A stretch of 53,820 nt of DNA from Pseudopelagicola sp. Its GTDB lineage: Bacteria; Pseudomonadota; Alphaproteobacteria; Rhodobacterales; Rhodobacteraceae. Made by a program: the position numbers and the translations under genes. Within the stretch, counting starts at the first letter, position 1. Every line of letters starts with the position of its first letter. A model generated the notes under the pieces. It was not told the origin of the DNA, made no database searches, and saw only the letters and a program-made list of their open reading frames with translations. Positions 20,661 through 28,937 of the stretch are shown one piece after another. The stretch covers positions 1-53,820 of the forward strand of contig JAPHRE010000059.1 of NCBI GenBank assembly GCA_026195905.1. Direction: 5' to 3'.

Positions 20661-20694
20661 TGAACATATGTTCATTTCATGACACGCATGTCAT
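20661..20694 (+). promoter_or_regulatory. Two adjacent palindromes upstream of the SDR gene (putative operator)
   Basis: TGAACATATGTTCA (20661-20674) is a perfect 14-bp palindrome. Five bases further, ATGACACGCATGTCAT (20679-20694) is an inverted repeat with 6-bp arms. They sit in an AT-rich island 16-49 bp before the ATG at 20710, between the extragenic repeat and the ribosome-binding site AGGGAGG. The layout suits a dimeric repressor, for example of the TetR type often controlling acyl-CoA genes. No regulator gene is adjacent; binding is inferred. Confidence 0.6.
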
Positions 20695-20709
20695 ACAGGG
20701 AGGATACCT

Positions 20710-21465
20710 ATGAAACTCGACCAAACCTGCGCCGTGATTACCGGCGGAGCCTCCGGCCTCGGTGCCGCCACCGCCCGTCACTTTGCTGAAAACGGTGCCA
20801 AGGTCGCCCTGTTCGACCTCAACGAGGAGGCGGGCGAGGCGCTGGCCAAGGAACTCGGCGGCACCTTCCACAAAGTCAACGTCACCGACGAGGACTCGGT
20901 CGCTGCGGGCATCAAGGCCGCCAAAGACGCAATGGGCACAATCAACGCCTGCGTGAACTGCGCCGGGATCGCCCCTGCCGCGACAACGCTGTCCAAGAAA
21001 GGCCCGCACCCGCTGCACACCTTCCAACAAACCATCGACATCAACCTTGTCGGCTCGTTCAACGTCGCCCGCCTCGCCGCCGAGGTGATGGCCGAAAACA
21101 CCTCCGCAAGCGACGGTGCGCGCGGCGTGATCATCAACACCGCCTCCATCGCCGCTATGGACGGCCAGCGCGGCCAAGCCGCCTATGCCGCCTCCAAGGG
21201 CGGGATTGTCGGCCTGTCGCTGCCTATGGCGCGCGATCTGGCCCGCTCGGGAATCCGCGTCATGGCCATCGCGCCGGGCATCTTCCTGACCCCGATGCTG
21301 CAAGGCCTGCCGCAAGAGGTGCAGGATCAACTGGCCGAGGACGTGACCTGCCCCAAACGCCTTGGCGATCCGTCCGAGTATGCCCGCCTCGCCGGGTTCA
21401 TCGTCGAGAACGGCTATCTCAACGGCGAGGTGATCCGCATCGACGGCGCATTGCGGATGCAATAA
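20710..21465 (+). CDS. SDR dehydrogenase, 3-hydroxyacyl-CoA dehydrogenase type II-like
   Basis: A 251-residue NAD-dependent short-chain dehydrogenase. The cofactor loop TGGASGLG is at residues 11-18, the structural NCAGIAP motif follows, and the catalytic pair is Tyr159/Lys163 in YAASKGG with Ser upstream in NTASIAAMDG. The overall sequence (GASGLGAATARHFAENGAKVALFDLN-like start, APGIFLTPMLQGLPQEVQDQL) matches the 3-hydroxyacyl-CoA dehydrogenase type II group used in fatty acid or branched-chain amino acid breakdown. AGGGAGGATACCT precedes the ATG. It is followed 8 bp later by a hypothetical gene. Confidence 0.88.
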   Translation: MKLDQTCAVITGGASGLGAATARHFAENGAKVALFDLNEEAGEALAKELGGTFHKVNVTDEDSVAAGIKAAKDAMGTINACVNCAGIAPAATTLSKKGPHPLHTFQQTIDINLVGSFNVARLAAEVMAENTSASDGARGVIINTASIAAMDGQRGQAAYAASKGGIVGLSLPMARDLARSGIRVMAIAPGIFLTPMLQGLPQEVQDQLAEDVTCPKRLGDPSEYARLAGFIVENGYLNGEVIRIDGALRMQ

Positions 21466-21473
21466 CCTGCCAC

Positions 21474-22079
21474 ATGCCCCTGCAAAACCGCGTTCAGCCC
21501 ACCGGCGACATCCTCGCGCATCCCGCGCGGGGGTGCATCATGGGCAATCGCGGCATCCTGCACGACCCCGACCAGCGGCTGACCCATCGCCGCTGGCGGC
21601 ATAAGGCTTGGGTCTGCTGTCGCCTCGCCTTCAAATCCCGCCGCCGCCCCCTGATGGCCCCCGGCGCTTATACCGAACTTTTCTTTCATGACGAAGCCGT
21701 GGCCCTCGCCGCCGGGCACCGTCCCTGCGCAGAATGCCGCCGCAGCGATTTTACCGCCTTCCTCGCCGCCGCCGATCATTCCGGCCCGGTGGCGCATTTC
21801 GATGCCCGCCTGCACGCGGCCCGCGCCGTCCCCCGCCGCTTTGTCCAACGCCGCGAGACCGCCGAGGCCGCATCGCTCCCCGATGGCGGTTTCCTCCTGT
21901 TGGACACCGGCCCCGCCCTCCTGTGGCACGACGCGCTCTACCCGTTTTCGCCGCATGGCTACGGCCCGGCCCAAAACCGCCCTTCAGGGAACGTGACCGT
22001 GTTGACCCCTACCCCGACCCTCAACGCCTTGCGCGCGGGCTACAAGCCACAGGTCGCCCTGTCGCGACCTCTTGCCTGA
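21474..22079 (+). CDS. Conserved hypothetical protein with Cys-x2-Cys motif
   Basis: A 201-residue soluble protein that starts 8 bp after the SDR stop and is probably co-transcribed. It contains GHRPCAECRRSDF near residue 85, recalling the Cys-containing metal-binding fold of Ada-like proteins, and further segments GNRGILHD, RRWRHKAW, YTELFFHDEA and LLLDTGPALLWHD. I recognise it as a pattern seen in proteobacterial hypotheticals, but no function is established. The two cysteines alone are too few for a confident zinc site; C-C in WVCCRL may contribute. Confidence 0.75.
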   Translation: MPLQNRVQPTGDILAHPARGCIMGNRGILHDPDQRLTHRRWRHKAWVCCRLAFKSRRRPLMAPGAYTELFFHDEAVALAAGHRPCAECRRSDFTAFLAAADHSGPVAHFDARLHAARAVPRRFVQRRETAEAASLPDGGFLLLDTGPALLWHDALYPFSPHGYGPAQNRPSGNVTVLTPTPTLNALRAGYKPQVALSRPLA

Positions 22080-22193
22080 AATATCTAACCGGGAATGAAC
22101 CGCGCGCGGCCCAGCGAGGCAACGCCCCCTGCGTGAACCATCGCGCGCAGCGTTAACCGTCGCGCGCTTTGTTCATATCGTGGTTTTGCGCAG

Positions 22194-22244
22194 GCCGCAC
22201 CGACGCAATACCGACGTTATACCGACGCGATACAGACCCACGTT
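22194..22244 (+). repeat. Degenerate 11-bp tandem repeat (CCGACGCGATA unit)
   Basis: In the 172-bp gap between two convergent genes, near-copies of an 11-bp unit occur head to tail: CCGACGCAATA, CCGACGTTATA, CCGACGCGATA, then CAGACCCACG. The same unit repeats in the gap before the M48 protease gene at 49188-49228. Neither tract is coding. The remaining part of this gap (22080-22193) contains GC-rich sequence with CGCGCG runs and no recognised feature. Confidence 0.65.
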
Positions 22245-22251
22245 TTCGCCG

Positions 22252-24063
22252 TTAACCCGCCTCGGATTTCTCTTCAAGAATCAGCCATTCCTCTTCGGCA
22301 TCCGACAGCGCCGTATGCCGCTCAACAAGCGCATCTGTGGCTTTCTGAAACTTCACCGGCTCCTTGGTAAAAAGCTCGGGATCCATGAGAAACTCTTCCA
22401 GCTTGGCAATCTCCGCCCCAAGCCGCTCGATGATCCCCGGAAGCGCCTCAAGGCGGTGTTTCTCGGTAAAGCTCAAACCCTCTTTCTGGGCCTTCTCCTG
22501 CTTTACCTTCTCGGCCTTAGCCTTTGATTTTTCTTTCTTTTCTGGCATAACCTCTGCGCCACGCTGGGCTTGGTAATCGCTCCAACCCCCGGCATAGACC
22601 ACGGCCTGGCCATTGCCCTCCATCGCCACCGTGGTGGTCGCCACCCGATCAAGAAAATCCCGGTCGTGGCTCACAAGAAGCACCGTGCCCTCATAATCGT
22701 CCAGGAGCTCCTGCAACAGGTCGAGCGTTTCGACGTCAAGATCGTTGGTTGGCTCGTCAAGCACCAGAATATTGCTCTCCCGCGCCATCAATTTCGCCAA
22801 CAACAACCGCGCCTTCTCGCCCCCCGAAAGGCTCCTGACAGGGGCTCTTGCCTGTTGGTCATCAAACAGAAATTCTTTAAGGTATCCAACGACATGCTTG
22901 GGATTACCGCGCACCATAACCTGATCGGATTTGCCCGAAACCCGCATCTCTGGATCGCCCGTAAGACTATCCCAAAGGCTCATCTCCGGGTCAAGCTGCG
23001 CGCGGCTCTGATCGAACACTGCCGGAAGCAAATTGGTCCCCAACGTCACCGTCCCCGCATCCGGCGCGACCTCGCCCATGAGCATCTTGATCAAGGTCGT
23101 CTTGCCAACGCCATTCGGCCCGACAAACGCCACCCGGTCGCCGCGCTGCACGGTCAACGAGAAGTCGGTGACAATGGGTTTTCCATCAAACCCTTTGCTC
23201 AACCCCTTGGCATCAATGACTTTTCGACCCGACTTTGGAGCGGAAGAAAAATCCATCGCCGCCGTGCCCTGACGTGCGATCATCCCAGCGCGTTCTTGGC
23301 GCAGGTCTTGCAAGGCCCGCACCCGCCCTTGGTTGCGCTTGCGCCGGGCGCTGATCCCTTCGACGGCCCAACGCGCCTCGGCTTTGATCTTGCGATCCAT
23401 CTTGTGACGCTGGAGGTCTTCCTCCTCCCAAATCTTATCGCGCCAGGCTTCAAACCCCTCAAACCCCTTTTCCTGCCGACGCACCATTCCCCTGTCAATC
23501 CAAAGGGTTGCACGCGTCAGTGCACGTAAAAAGGCGCGGTCATGCGAGATCAAAACAAAGGCCGCCCGCGTCGCTGATAGCTCGGCCTCAAGCCAGCCGA
23601 TCGCCTCGATATCAAGATGGTTGGTCGGCTCGTCCAAAAGCATCAATTCCGGCGCTTCCGCCATCAGCTTGGCCAATGCCGCACGCCGCCGCTCACCGCC
23701 CGATGCGGTCTCCACGGGGCGGTTGGGGTCAAACTTCAACCCCTCGCCAGCGCGCTCAACCTTATAGGCTTCCCCCGGTTCAAGCCCCGATGTCGCAAAC
23801 TCGCCAAGCGTCGAAAACCCTTTCATATCAGGGTCTTGCTCCATGTAGCCAACACTGACTCCCGGCGGCACGACAATGTCGCCCCGATCCGGTTCCACAA
23901 GCCCCGCCATGACCTTCATCAAGGTGGATTTCCCCGACCCATTGCGCCCGACAAGCGCCACACGGTCGCCGGGTTGAACCACAAGGTCCAGCCCATCAAA
24001 TATCGGATCGCCCCCAAAAGTGAGGGAAATGCCGTTCATCTGTAACAAGGGTATACGTGCCAT
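22252..24063 (-). CDS. ABC-F family ATP-binding protein (Uup-like)
   Basis: A 603-residue soluble protein with two ABC domains and no membrane segments. The first domain has Walker A GRNGSGKST (39-47), signature SGGERRRAALAK and Walker B LLDEPTNHLDIEAI. The second has GPNGVGKTT, SGGEKARLLLAK and VLDEPTNDLDVETL. The P-site-tRNA-interaction linker is short (WRDKIWEEEDLQRHKMDRKIKAEARWAVEG). A Lys/Glu-rich C-terminal coiled coil (about 520-603) places it with the Uup group, linked to ribosome rescue/assembly and, in E. coli, to excision of transposons. The ATG at 24063 is clear. Confidence 0.93.
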   Translation of the reverse strand: MARIPLLQMNGISLTFGGDPIFDGLDLVVQPGDRVALVGRNGSGKSTLMKVMAGLVEPDRGDIVVPPGVSVGYMEQDPDMKGFSTLGEFATSGLEPGEAYKVERAGEGLKFDPNRPVETASGGERRRAALAKLMAEAPELMLLDEPTNHLDIEAIGWLEAELSATRAAFVLISHDRAFLRALTRATLWIDRGMVRRQEKGFEGFEAWRDKIWEEEDLQRHKMDRKIKAEARWAVEGISARRKRNQGRVRALQDLRQERAGMIARQGTAAMDFSSAPKSGRKVIDAKGLSKGFDGKPIVTDFSLTVQRGDRVAFVGPNGVGKTTLIKMLMGEVAPDAGTVTLGTNLLPAVFDQSRAQLDPEMSLWDSLTGDPEMRVSGKSDQVMVRGNPKHVVGYLKEFLFDDQQARAPVRSLSGGEKARLLLAKLMARESNILVLDEPTNDLDVETLDLLQELLDDYEGTVLLVSHDRDFLDRVATTTVAMEGNGQAVVYAGGWSDYQAQRGAEVMPEKKEKSKAKAEKVKQEKAQKEGLSFTEKHRLEALPGIIERLGAEIAKLEEFLMDPELFTKEPVKFQKATDALVERHTALSDAEEEWLILEEKSEAG

Positions 24064-24104
24064 GAGAGGGGGCTAAACCGCCCGCATCATCCCGTCAACC
24101 GGCC

Positions 24105-24857
24105 TCATCCGCCAATCGCGCGCAGAAGTTTTTTGCGCCCCGGCGGAATGGCGCGAATCTCCAGCCCGGTAAAGACATGCAGCGTGTTCATATGGGTATC
24201 AATCACCGCATGATCGCTGACCCAACCGCCCATCATAAGATAGGTCCGCAAAAGCGGCGGCATCCGCATCTGGGCAAGTTTCAGGTTCGGTTTGCGCCGC
24301 AGCCGCGCTGCATAGCGAAACACCTTTGGCGCCTTGACCTTGGGCAACCAGCGTTTCGGCGCTAAGTGACGGTCGCGCAGCATGGCAAAGGCATCGAAAT
24401 ACTCTTTGGCATCCGTGCCCGAAAAAGAGGAACAGCCAAACAACATTTCCACATTGTTTTCATCGACATACGCGGTCATCGCCCCCCACGCTACGCGCAG
24501 GATATCTGGGTCCGTGACCTCTGGATGGATACAGAAACGGCCCATCTCGACCATCGGCCCATCAAACGCCCGCAGCGCGCTCAGCTCGTAAAACTGTGCC
24601 GAATACGAACGGTCAATTTCGCCCCCGCCCGCAAGCGGTAGAAACCGAAAGCAACAGACAAGCCGCCCGCTCTCGCGCTCTTCGACAAGCATATGGATAC
24701 AGATCGGATCAAAGCGATCCGCGTCGCCCCCTTGGGCCTCGACGCCATGAAACGCCATTTGCCGAAGCGCCTGCGCCGCGCGCAGATCATCACTCGTCGT
24801 CGCCACACGCACCGTGTAACGCCCTTTCGACAACGCCACCATGAGCCGTCCCGCCAT
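24105..24857 (-). CDS. L-ornithine N(alpha)-acyltransferase-like GNAT protein (OlsB type)
   Basis: A 250-residue acyltransferase that in characterised relatives attaches 3-hydroxyacyl chains from acyl-ACP to ornithine, the first step of ornithine-lipid synthesis. Supporting segments are the N-terminal YTVRVATTSDDLRAAQALR, the CFRFLPL strand, the hallmark MVEMGRFCIHPEVTDPDILR and the LFGCSSFSGT motif. A partner O-acyltransferase (OlsA) is not adjacent, although olsBA are often paired. The start is uncertain: ATG at 24857 or 24842; a GTG at 24911 adds a stretch unlike the family. Lies 42 bp upstream of the ABC-F gene on the same strand. Confidence 0.85.
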   Translation of the reverse strand: MAGRLMVALSKGRYTVRVATTSDDLRAAQALRQMAFHGVEAQGGDADRFDPICIHMLVEERESGRLVCCFRFLPLAGGGEIDRSYSAQFYELSALRAFDGPMVEMGRFCIHPEVTDPDILRVAWGAMTAYVDENNVEMLFGCSSFSGTDAKEYFDAFAMLRDRHLAPKRWLPKVKAPKVFRYAARLRRKPNLKLAQMRMPPLLRTYLMMGGWVSDHAVIDTHMNTLHVFTGLEIRAIPPGRKKLLRAIGG

Positions 24858-24955
24858 TCGTTCAGTCGCCCCTACATAGGGATTAAACCGTAACAGCCAA
24901 ATGACGACCACGCCACGCGCCTATGACATTTCCCGATGAAACATCCGGGCCGCGC

Positions 24956-25405
24956 CTAGAGCGATGGCCCGAAATTGCCGATGTTCTTGACCAGTTGCGC
25001 AATGATATTGATGTCGTCGATGCCATTGTCCGTCACGCGCCGCGTCAGAGCAACGGCTTGACCATCCTCAAGCCCGTATTCCGTAATATTGCGCACAACG
25101 CCCCGTTTATCAAAGGTGATGGCGACGATGCGGCGCTCAACCACTTCCGGCTTGCGGGCACCGAAATGGCGCACCTGCGTGCGCACATAGTAATAGCCGC
25201 TGTCGTTCAGCACACCGGCCGCCGACGGTGCCCCAACGGTTTCAAGCACGCTGTCACGCGTATCAACCCCAACCGTGACCTCTGCGAGATCCTCGGGCGT
25301 TGGGACATATCCGTGGTTGCGATACTGCGAGGTGCAGGCGCCCAGAATGACCAAAAAGCCGATTCCGACAACCGCCGATTTGAAACCCTTGCCCGGTGCG
25401 ATCAT
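24956..25405 (-). CDS. bamE: Outer membrane assembly lipoprotein BamE
   Basis: A 149-residue lipoprotein of the BAM complex that inserts beta-barrel proteins. A lipoprotein signal with LGAC puts the lipidated Cys at residue 24. The SmpA/OmlA domain follows with NHGYVPTPEDLAEVTVGVDTRDSVLETVGAPS and the YYYVRTQVRHFGARKPEVVERRIVAI-type strands. It is divergent from the yceD-rpmF operon, 86 bp apart, a common arrangement in alphaproteobacteria. Confidence 0.93.
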   Translation of the reverse strand: MIAPGKGFKSAVVGIGFLVILGACTSQYRNHGYVPTPEDLAEVTVGVDTRDSVLETVGAPSAAGVLNDSGYYYVRTQVRHFGARKPEVVERRIVAITFDKRGVVRNITEYGLEDGQAVALTRRVTDNGIDDINIIAQLVKNIGNFGPSL

Positions 25406-25491
25406 GACTGCCCTCTTGCTTTGGCTGCTACTGCCTTCTATCCCGCTTACAGAAGGAATGCCTCTGGTTCAAGAATGTATAAGCAGGCCCA

Positions 25492-26052
25492 ATGACGACA
25501 CAAACCGCTACCCTCCCCCCTTTTCGGGTCGACGATCTGCCGCAAAACCGTGTGACGCGGTTCGATCTCGTGCCCGATCAACGACGTTTGGCCGAGATAG
25601 CCGCCGATCTTGGCCTGCTTGGCCTGCAAAAACTGCGCTTTCAGGGGCTATTGCGCGCCTCCGGTCGCACCGACTGGCGGCTAGAGGCCCATCTCGGGGC
25701 CACCGTGGAACAGGCTTGCGTGGTGACGCTTGATCCGGTGCGCACCCGGATTGAGGTTGATATCACACGGCTTTTCCTCAAATCGCACGACCTGCCAGAG
25801 GAAATCGACGGCGAGGTTGAAATGCCCGAGGATGACACCACCGAAGACCTCAAGGCCGAAATCGACGTCGAACACATCATGCGCGAGTCGCTGGCGCTTA
25901 ACCTGCCGCTTTACCCGCGCAAAGAGGATGCAGAACTTGGCGAAGCGGTGTTTACCCAACCCGGAAAAGCCGCTATGCGGGACGAAGACGCACGTCCCTT
26001 TGCCGGGCTGGCCGCATTGCGCGACAAGCTTGGTGGGGATGGCGAAAAATAA
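25492..26052 (+). CDS. DUF177/YceD family protein
   Basis: A 186-residue acidic protein of the YceD family, co-encoded with rpmF across bacteria and in some species connected with 23S rRNA or L32 metabolism. The typical core is seen in LEAHLGATVEQACVVTLDPVRTRIEVDI and the late acidic run EMPEDDTTEDLKAEIDVEHIM followed by LALNLPLYPRKE. Only one of the two cysteines found in some YceD proteins (QACVVTLDP) is present. It heads the yceD-rpmF-plsX-fabH operon. Confidence 0.9.
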   Translation: MTTQTATLPPFRVDDLPQNRVTRFDLVPDQRRLAEIAADLGLLGLQKLRFQGLLRASGRTDWRLEAHLGATVEQACVVTLDPVRTRIEVDITRLFLKSHDLPEEIDGEVEMPEDDTTEDLKAEIDVEHIMRESLALNLPLYPRKEDAELGEAVFTQPGKAAMRDEDARPFAGLAALRDKLGGDGEK

Positions 26053-26203
26053 CTCTTGCGCATCTGCGAATTCAAAGTATTTTCGCGCGCTCATTCGGAA
26101 TTTAGGGTTGGACTCGGGTGCGCTTTGCGCGTAATGGCTCGGGACACTCAGGAAATCGGCCGCGATAGACTTCATCGGGCCCCAGTTAATCAAAGGTTGC
26201 GAC

Positions 26204-26410
26204 ATGGCTGTCCAGCAGAACAAAGTATCGAAATCGCGCCGCAACAACCGCCGTGCCCATGACGCACTTGTTGCAGCAAACCCCAATGAATGCTCCAACT
26301 GTGGCGAGCTGAAGCGCCCGCATCACGTATGCGCGTCCTGCGGCCACTATGATGACCGTGAAATCGTCTCGATGGTCGATGATATCGACCTAGACGAAGA
26401 CGCGGCATAA
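26204..26410 (+). CDS. rpmF: 50S ribosomal protein L32
   Basis: A 68-residue ribosomal protein. The N-terminal [19 protein letters not shown] is the conserved basic segment. It is the zinc-ribbon (C+) form, with CSNCG and CASCG pairs near residues 32-35 and 45-48. The 151-bp gap after the DUF177 gene has no strong terminator, so the genes may be co-transcribed or rpmF may have its own promoter. The tail is acidic ([10 protein letters not shown]). Confidence 0.97.
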   Translation: MAVQQNKVSKSRRNNRRAHDALVAANPNECSNCGELKRPHHVCASCGHYDDREIVSMVDDIDLDEDAA

Positions 26411-26434
26411 ACAATCAATCGGGATTGCGCCCGC

Positions 26435-27535
26435 ATGACGGCATTGAGCGAAAACGCGAAAGCGGCAGCCGGGCGCACCGTCATCTCAGTTGATGCGATG
26501 GGCGGTGATCGCGGGCCGGCAGCAGTTGTTGCCGGCATTGCGCGTTCTGCCAAAAAGAATCCCGACATTGCCTTTATTCTGCATGGTCCAGAAAGCGATC
26601 TGACCCGGCTTGTCCGGCGCAAAAAGGCCTTGGCCGGTCGCGTCGAGATTCGCGATTGCGATGGTGTCGTCTCGATGGATGACAAACCAAGCCATGTCAT
26701 GCGCACCGGCAAGTCGACTTCGATGTGGTCGGCGATCGAATCCGTGCGCAACGGCGAGGCGGACGTGGTCGTCTCCTGCGGCAATACCGGCGCGTTGATG
26801 ATGCTTTCGGTGGTGCGCCTGCGCAAATTGCCCGGTGTAAACCGCCCGGCCATCGCCGTTCTCTGGCCGTCGCGGTCGGCCTCCGGGTTCAACATCATGC
26901 TGGATGTCGGGGCTGATATTCGCGCCGACGAACATGACCTGCTGCAATATGCGCTGATGGGGGCGTCCTATGCCCGCAACGGCATGGAGCTCGAACACCC
27001 GCGTATTGGCCTGCTCAATGTCGGCACCGAAGAACACAAGGGCCGCTCCGAGCTCAAACTCGCCCATGATCTGATCGCCCAAAACGCCGACGCCGCAAAT
27101 TACGAATTTGCGGGATTCGTTGAAGGCGGCGACATTCCCGGCGATGTGGCCGATGTGATCGTCACCGACGGGTTTACCGGTAATATCGCGCTCAAGACCG
27201 GCGAAGGCACCGCAAGCCTGATTGGCTCCCTGCTCAAGGAAGCGTTCAAATTCTCGCCCCTGTCGCGGCTTGCCGCCCTGCTTGCCTATACCTCGCTGCA
27301 ACGTCTCAACAAGCGGATTGATCCGCGTCGCGTCAACGGCGGCGTGTTCCTTGGCCTCAACGGCACCGTGGTCAAATCGCATGGCAGTTCCGACGCAACC
27401 GGCATCTCTGCCGCCGTCAAACTCGCCTTCAAACTGTCGCAGTCCGGCTTTTCGGAAAAACTTGCTGCACGGGTTGCATCCGCCGTGCGGCTGGACCAAG
27501 ATGCCGCAGCGTCAGGCGAAGGAAACGGAACATAA
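26435..27535 (+). CDS. plsX: Phosphate acyltransferase PlsX
   Basis: A 366-residue enzyme that turns acyl-ACP into acyl-phosphate for phospholipid synthesis. Signature segments are VISVDAMGGDRGPAAVV near residue 17, GNTGALMMLS, LDVGADIRADEHDL, PRIGLLNVGTEEHKG and VIVTDGFTGNIALKTGEG. It lies 24 bp after rpmF and 2 bp before fabH in the conserved lipid operon. Confidence 0.96.
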   Translation: MTALSENAKAAAGRTVISVDAMGGDRGPAAVVAGIARSAKKNPDIAFILHGPESDLTRLVRRKKALAGRVEIRDCDGVVSMDDKPSHVMRTGKSTSMWSAIESVRNGEADVVVSCGNTGALMMLSVVRLRKLPGVNRPAIAVLWPSRSASGFNIMLDVGADIRADEHDLLQYALMGASYARNGMELEHPRIGLLNVGTEEHKGRSELKLAHDLIAQNADAANYEFAGFVEGGDIPGDVADVIVTDGFTGNIALKTGEGTASLIGSLLKEAFKFSPLSRLAALLAYTSLQRLNKRIDPRRVNGGVFLGLNGTVVKSHGSSDATGISAAVKLAFKLSQSGFSEKLAARVASAVRLDQDAAASGEGNGT

Positions 27536-27537
27536 TC

Positions 27538-28512
27538 ATGACAAGACGCGCCGTCGTCAAAGGCGTTGGGCACTACCTGCCAGAACGCATTGTTCCGAAT
27601 TCGGAATTTGAAAAGACCCTCGATACAACCGATGAGTGGATTCGAACCCGGTCGGGTATTGAACGCCGCCATTTTGCCGCCGAGGGGCAGACAACCTCAG
27701 ACCTCGCCTTCGAGGCCACGCAAAAGGCGCTCGAAAGCGCGGGCATGTCCGTGGATGAGATCGACGCCATCGTTGTGGCCACCTCGACACCGGACCTGAC
27801 CTTCCCTTCCGTCGCCACCATGCTGCAAAAAAAGATCGGTATGACGCGCGGCTTTGCCTTTGATGTGCAGGCCGTCTGCGCCGGGTTTGTCTATGCCTTG
27901 ACCAATGCCAACGCGCTGATCCTGTCGGGCCAATGCGACACCGTGCTCGTGGTCGGCGCCGAAACCTTTAGCCGGATCATGGACTGGGAAGACCGCGCCA
28001 CCTGTGTGCTTTTTGGCGACGGGGCTGGCGCGTTGATCCTCAAGGCCGAAGACGGCGCAGGCGAGACAACGGATCGCGGCATCTTGTCCGCCGACCTCAA
28101 TTCCGATGGCCGTTACAAGGACATGCTCTTTGTCGATGGTGGTGTGTCGACCACGGGGCAATCGGGCAAACTGCGGATGCAGGGCAATGCCCTGTTCCGT
28201 CAGGCGGTTGAAAAACTGACCTCAACCGCCCACACCGCGCTGACCAAGATCGGTCTTGACGACAATGCCGTGGATTGGATCGTGCCGCATCAGGCCAATA
28301 TCCGCATCATCCAGGGCACAGCCAAGAAAATGGGCATCCCGATGGAGCGCGTGATCCTCACCGTGCAGGACCACGGCAACACCTCTGCGGCCTCGATTCC
28401 GCTTGCGCTTTCGGTCGGTGTTGAGCGCGGCCAGATCAAACAAGGCGACCTGATCGTCACAGAAGCCATCGGCGGTGGTCTGGCTTGGGGCGCGGTCGTG
28501 CTGCGCTGGTAA
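27538..28512 (+). CDS. fabH: 3-oxoacyl-ACP synthase III
   Basis: A 324-residue ketoacyl synthase that starts fatty acid synthesis by condensing acetyl-CoA with malonyl-ACP. The catalytic triad is complete: Cys114 (QAVCAGFVYA), His251 (VPHQANIRII) and Asn281 (HGNTSAAS). The entry segment TTDEWIRTRSGIERRH is typical. Its ATG follows the plsX stop by two bases, indicating translational coupling. The 107-bp gap to ihfA contains a possible TTGACT -35 at 28562 but no convincing -10. Confidence 0.97.
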   Translation: MTRRAVVKGVGHYLPERIVPNSEFEKTLDTTDEWIRTRSGIERRHFAAEGQTTSDLAFEATQKALESAGMSVDEIDAIVVATSTPDLTFPSVATMLQKKIGMTRGFAFDVQAVCAGFVYALTNANALILSGQCDTVLVVGAETFSRIMDWEDRATCVLFGDGAGALILKAEDGAGETTDRGILSADLNSDGRYKDMLFVDGGVSTTGQSGKLRMQGNALFRQAVEKLTSTAHTALTKIGLDDNAVDWIVPHQANIRIIQGTAKKMGIPMERVILTVQDHGNTSAASIPLALSVGVERGQIKQGDLIVTEAIGGGLAWGAVVLRW

Positions 28513-28619
28513 TCGCTTGCGCTTTCGCACCGTCTGAAGGCCCGCTGACAAGTCATTGATATTGACTCGGAAATTCCATTCGCCTTAAGCTTGTCCTCAA
28601 TAAAATCCCAGGGGGACCA

Positions 28620-28922
28620 ATGAGCGAAAAAACTTTGACACGAATGGACCTAAGCGAAGCCGTGTTTCGCGAAGTTGGTCTATCGCGAAACGATTCTGCC
28701 GATTTGGTCGAAAGCGTTCTCAATCATATGTCCGATGCACTGGTGCAAGGCGAACAGGTCAAGATCTCCTCGTTCGGCACGTTCAGCATCCGTGACAAGG
28801 CCGCGCGCGTGGGCCGCAACCCCAAGACCGGCGAGGAAGTTCCCATTGAACCGCGCCGTGTTTTGACGTTCCGCCCATCGCACCTGATGAAAGACCGCGT
28901 CGCGGCGGGTAACAAGAGTTAA
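28620..28922 (+). CDS. ihfA: Integration host factor alpha subunit
   Basis: A 100-residue DNA-bending protein that pairs with IHF beta. Family residues include [48 protein letters not shown] (the beta-arm with the intercalating Pro) and [27 protein letters not shown] gives a strong ribosome-binding site. The MerR regulator follows 16 bp later. Confidence 0.97.
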   Translation: MSEKTLTRMDLSEAVFREVGLSRNDSADLVESVLNHMSDALVQGEQVKISSFGTFSIRDKAARVGRNPKTGEEVPIEPRRVLTFRPSHLMKDRVAAGNKS

Positions 28923-28937
28923 ACAAAGGCGGCACTC

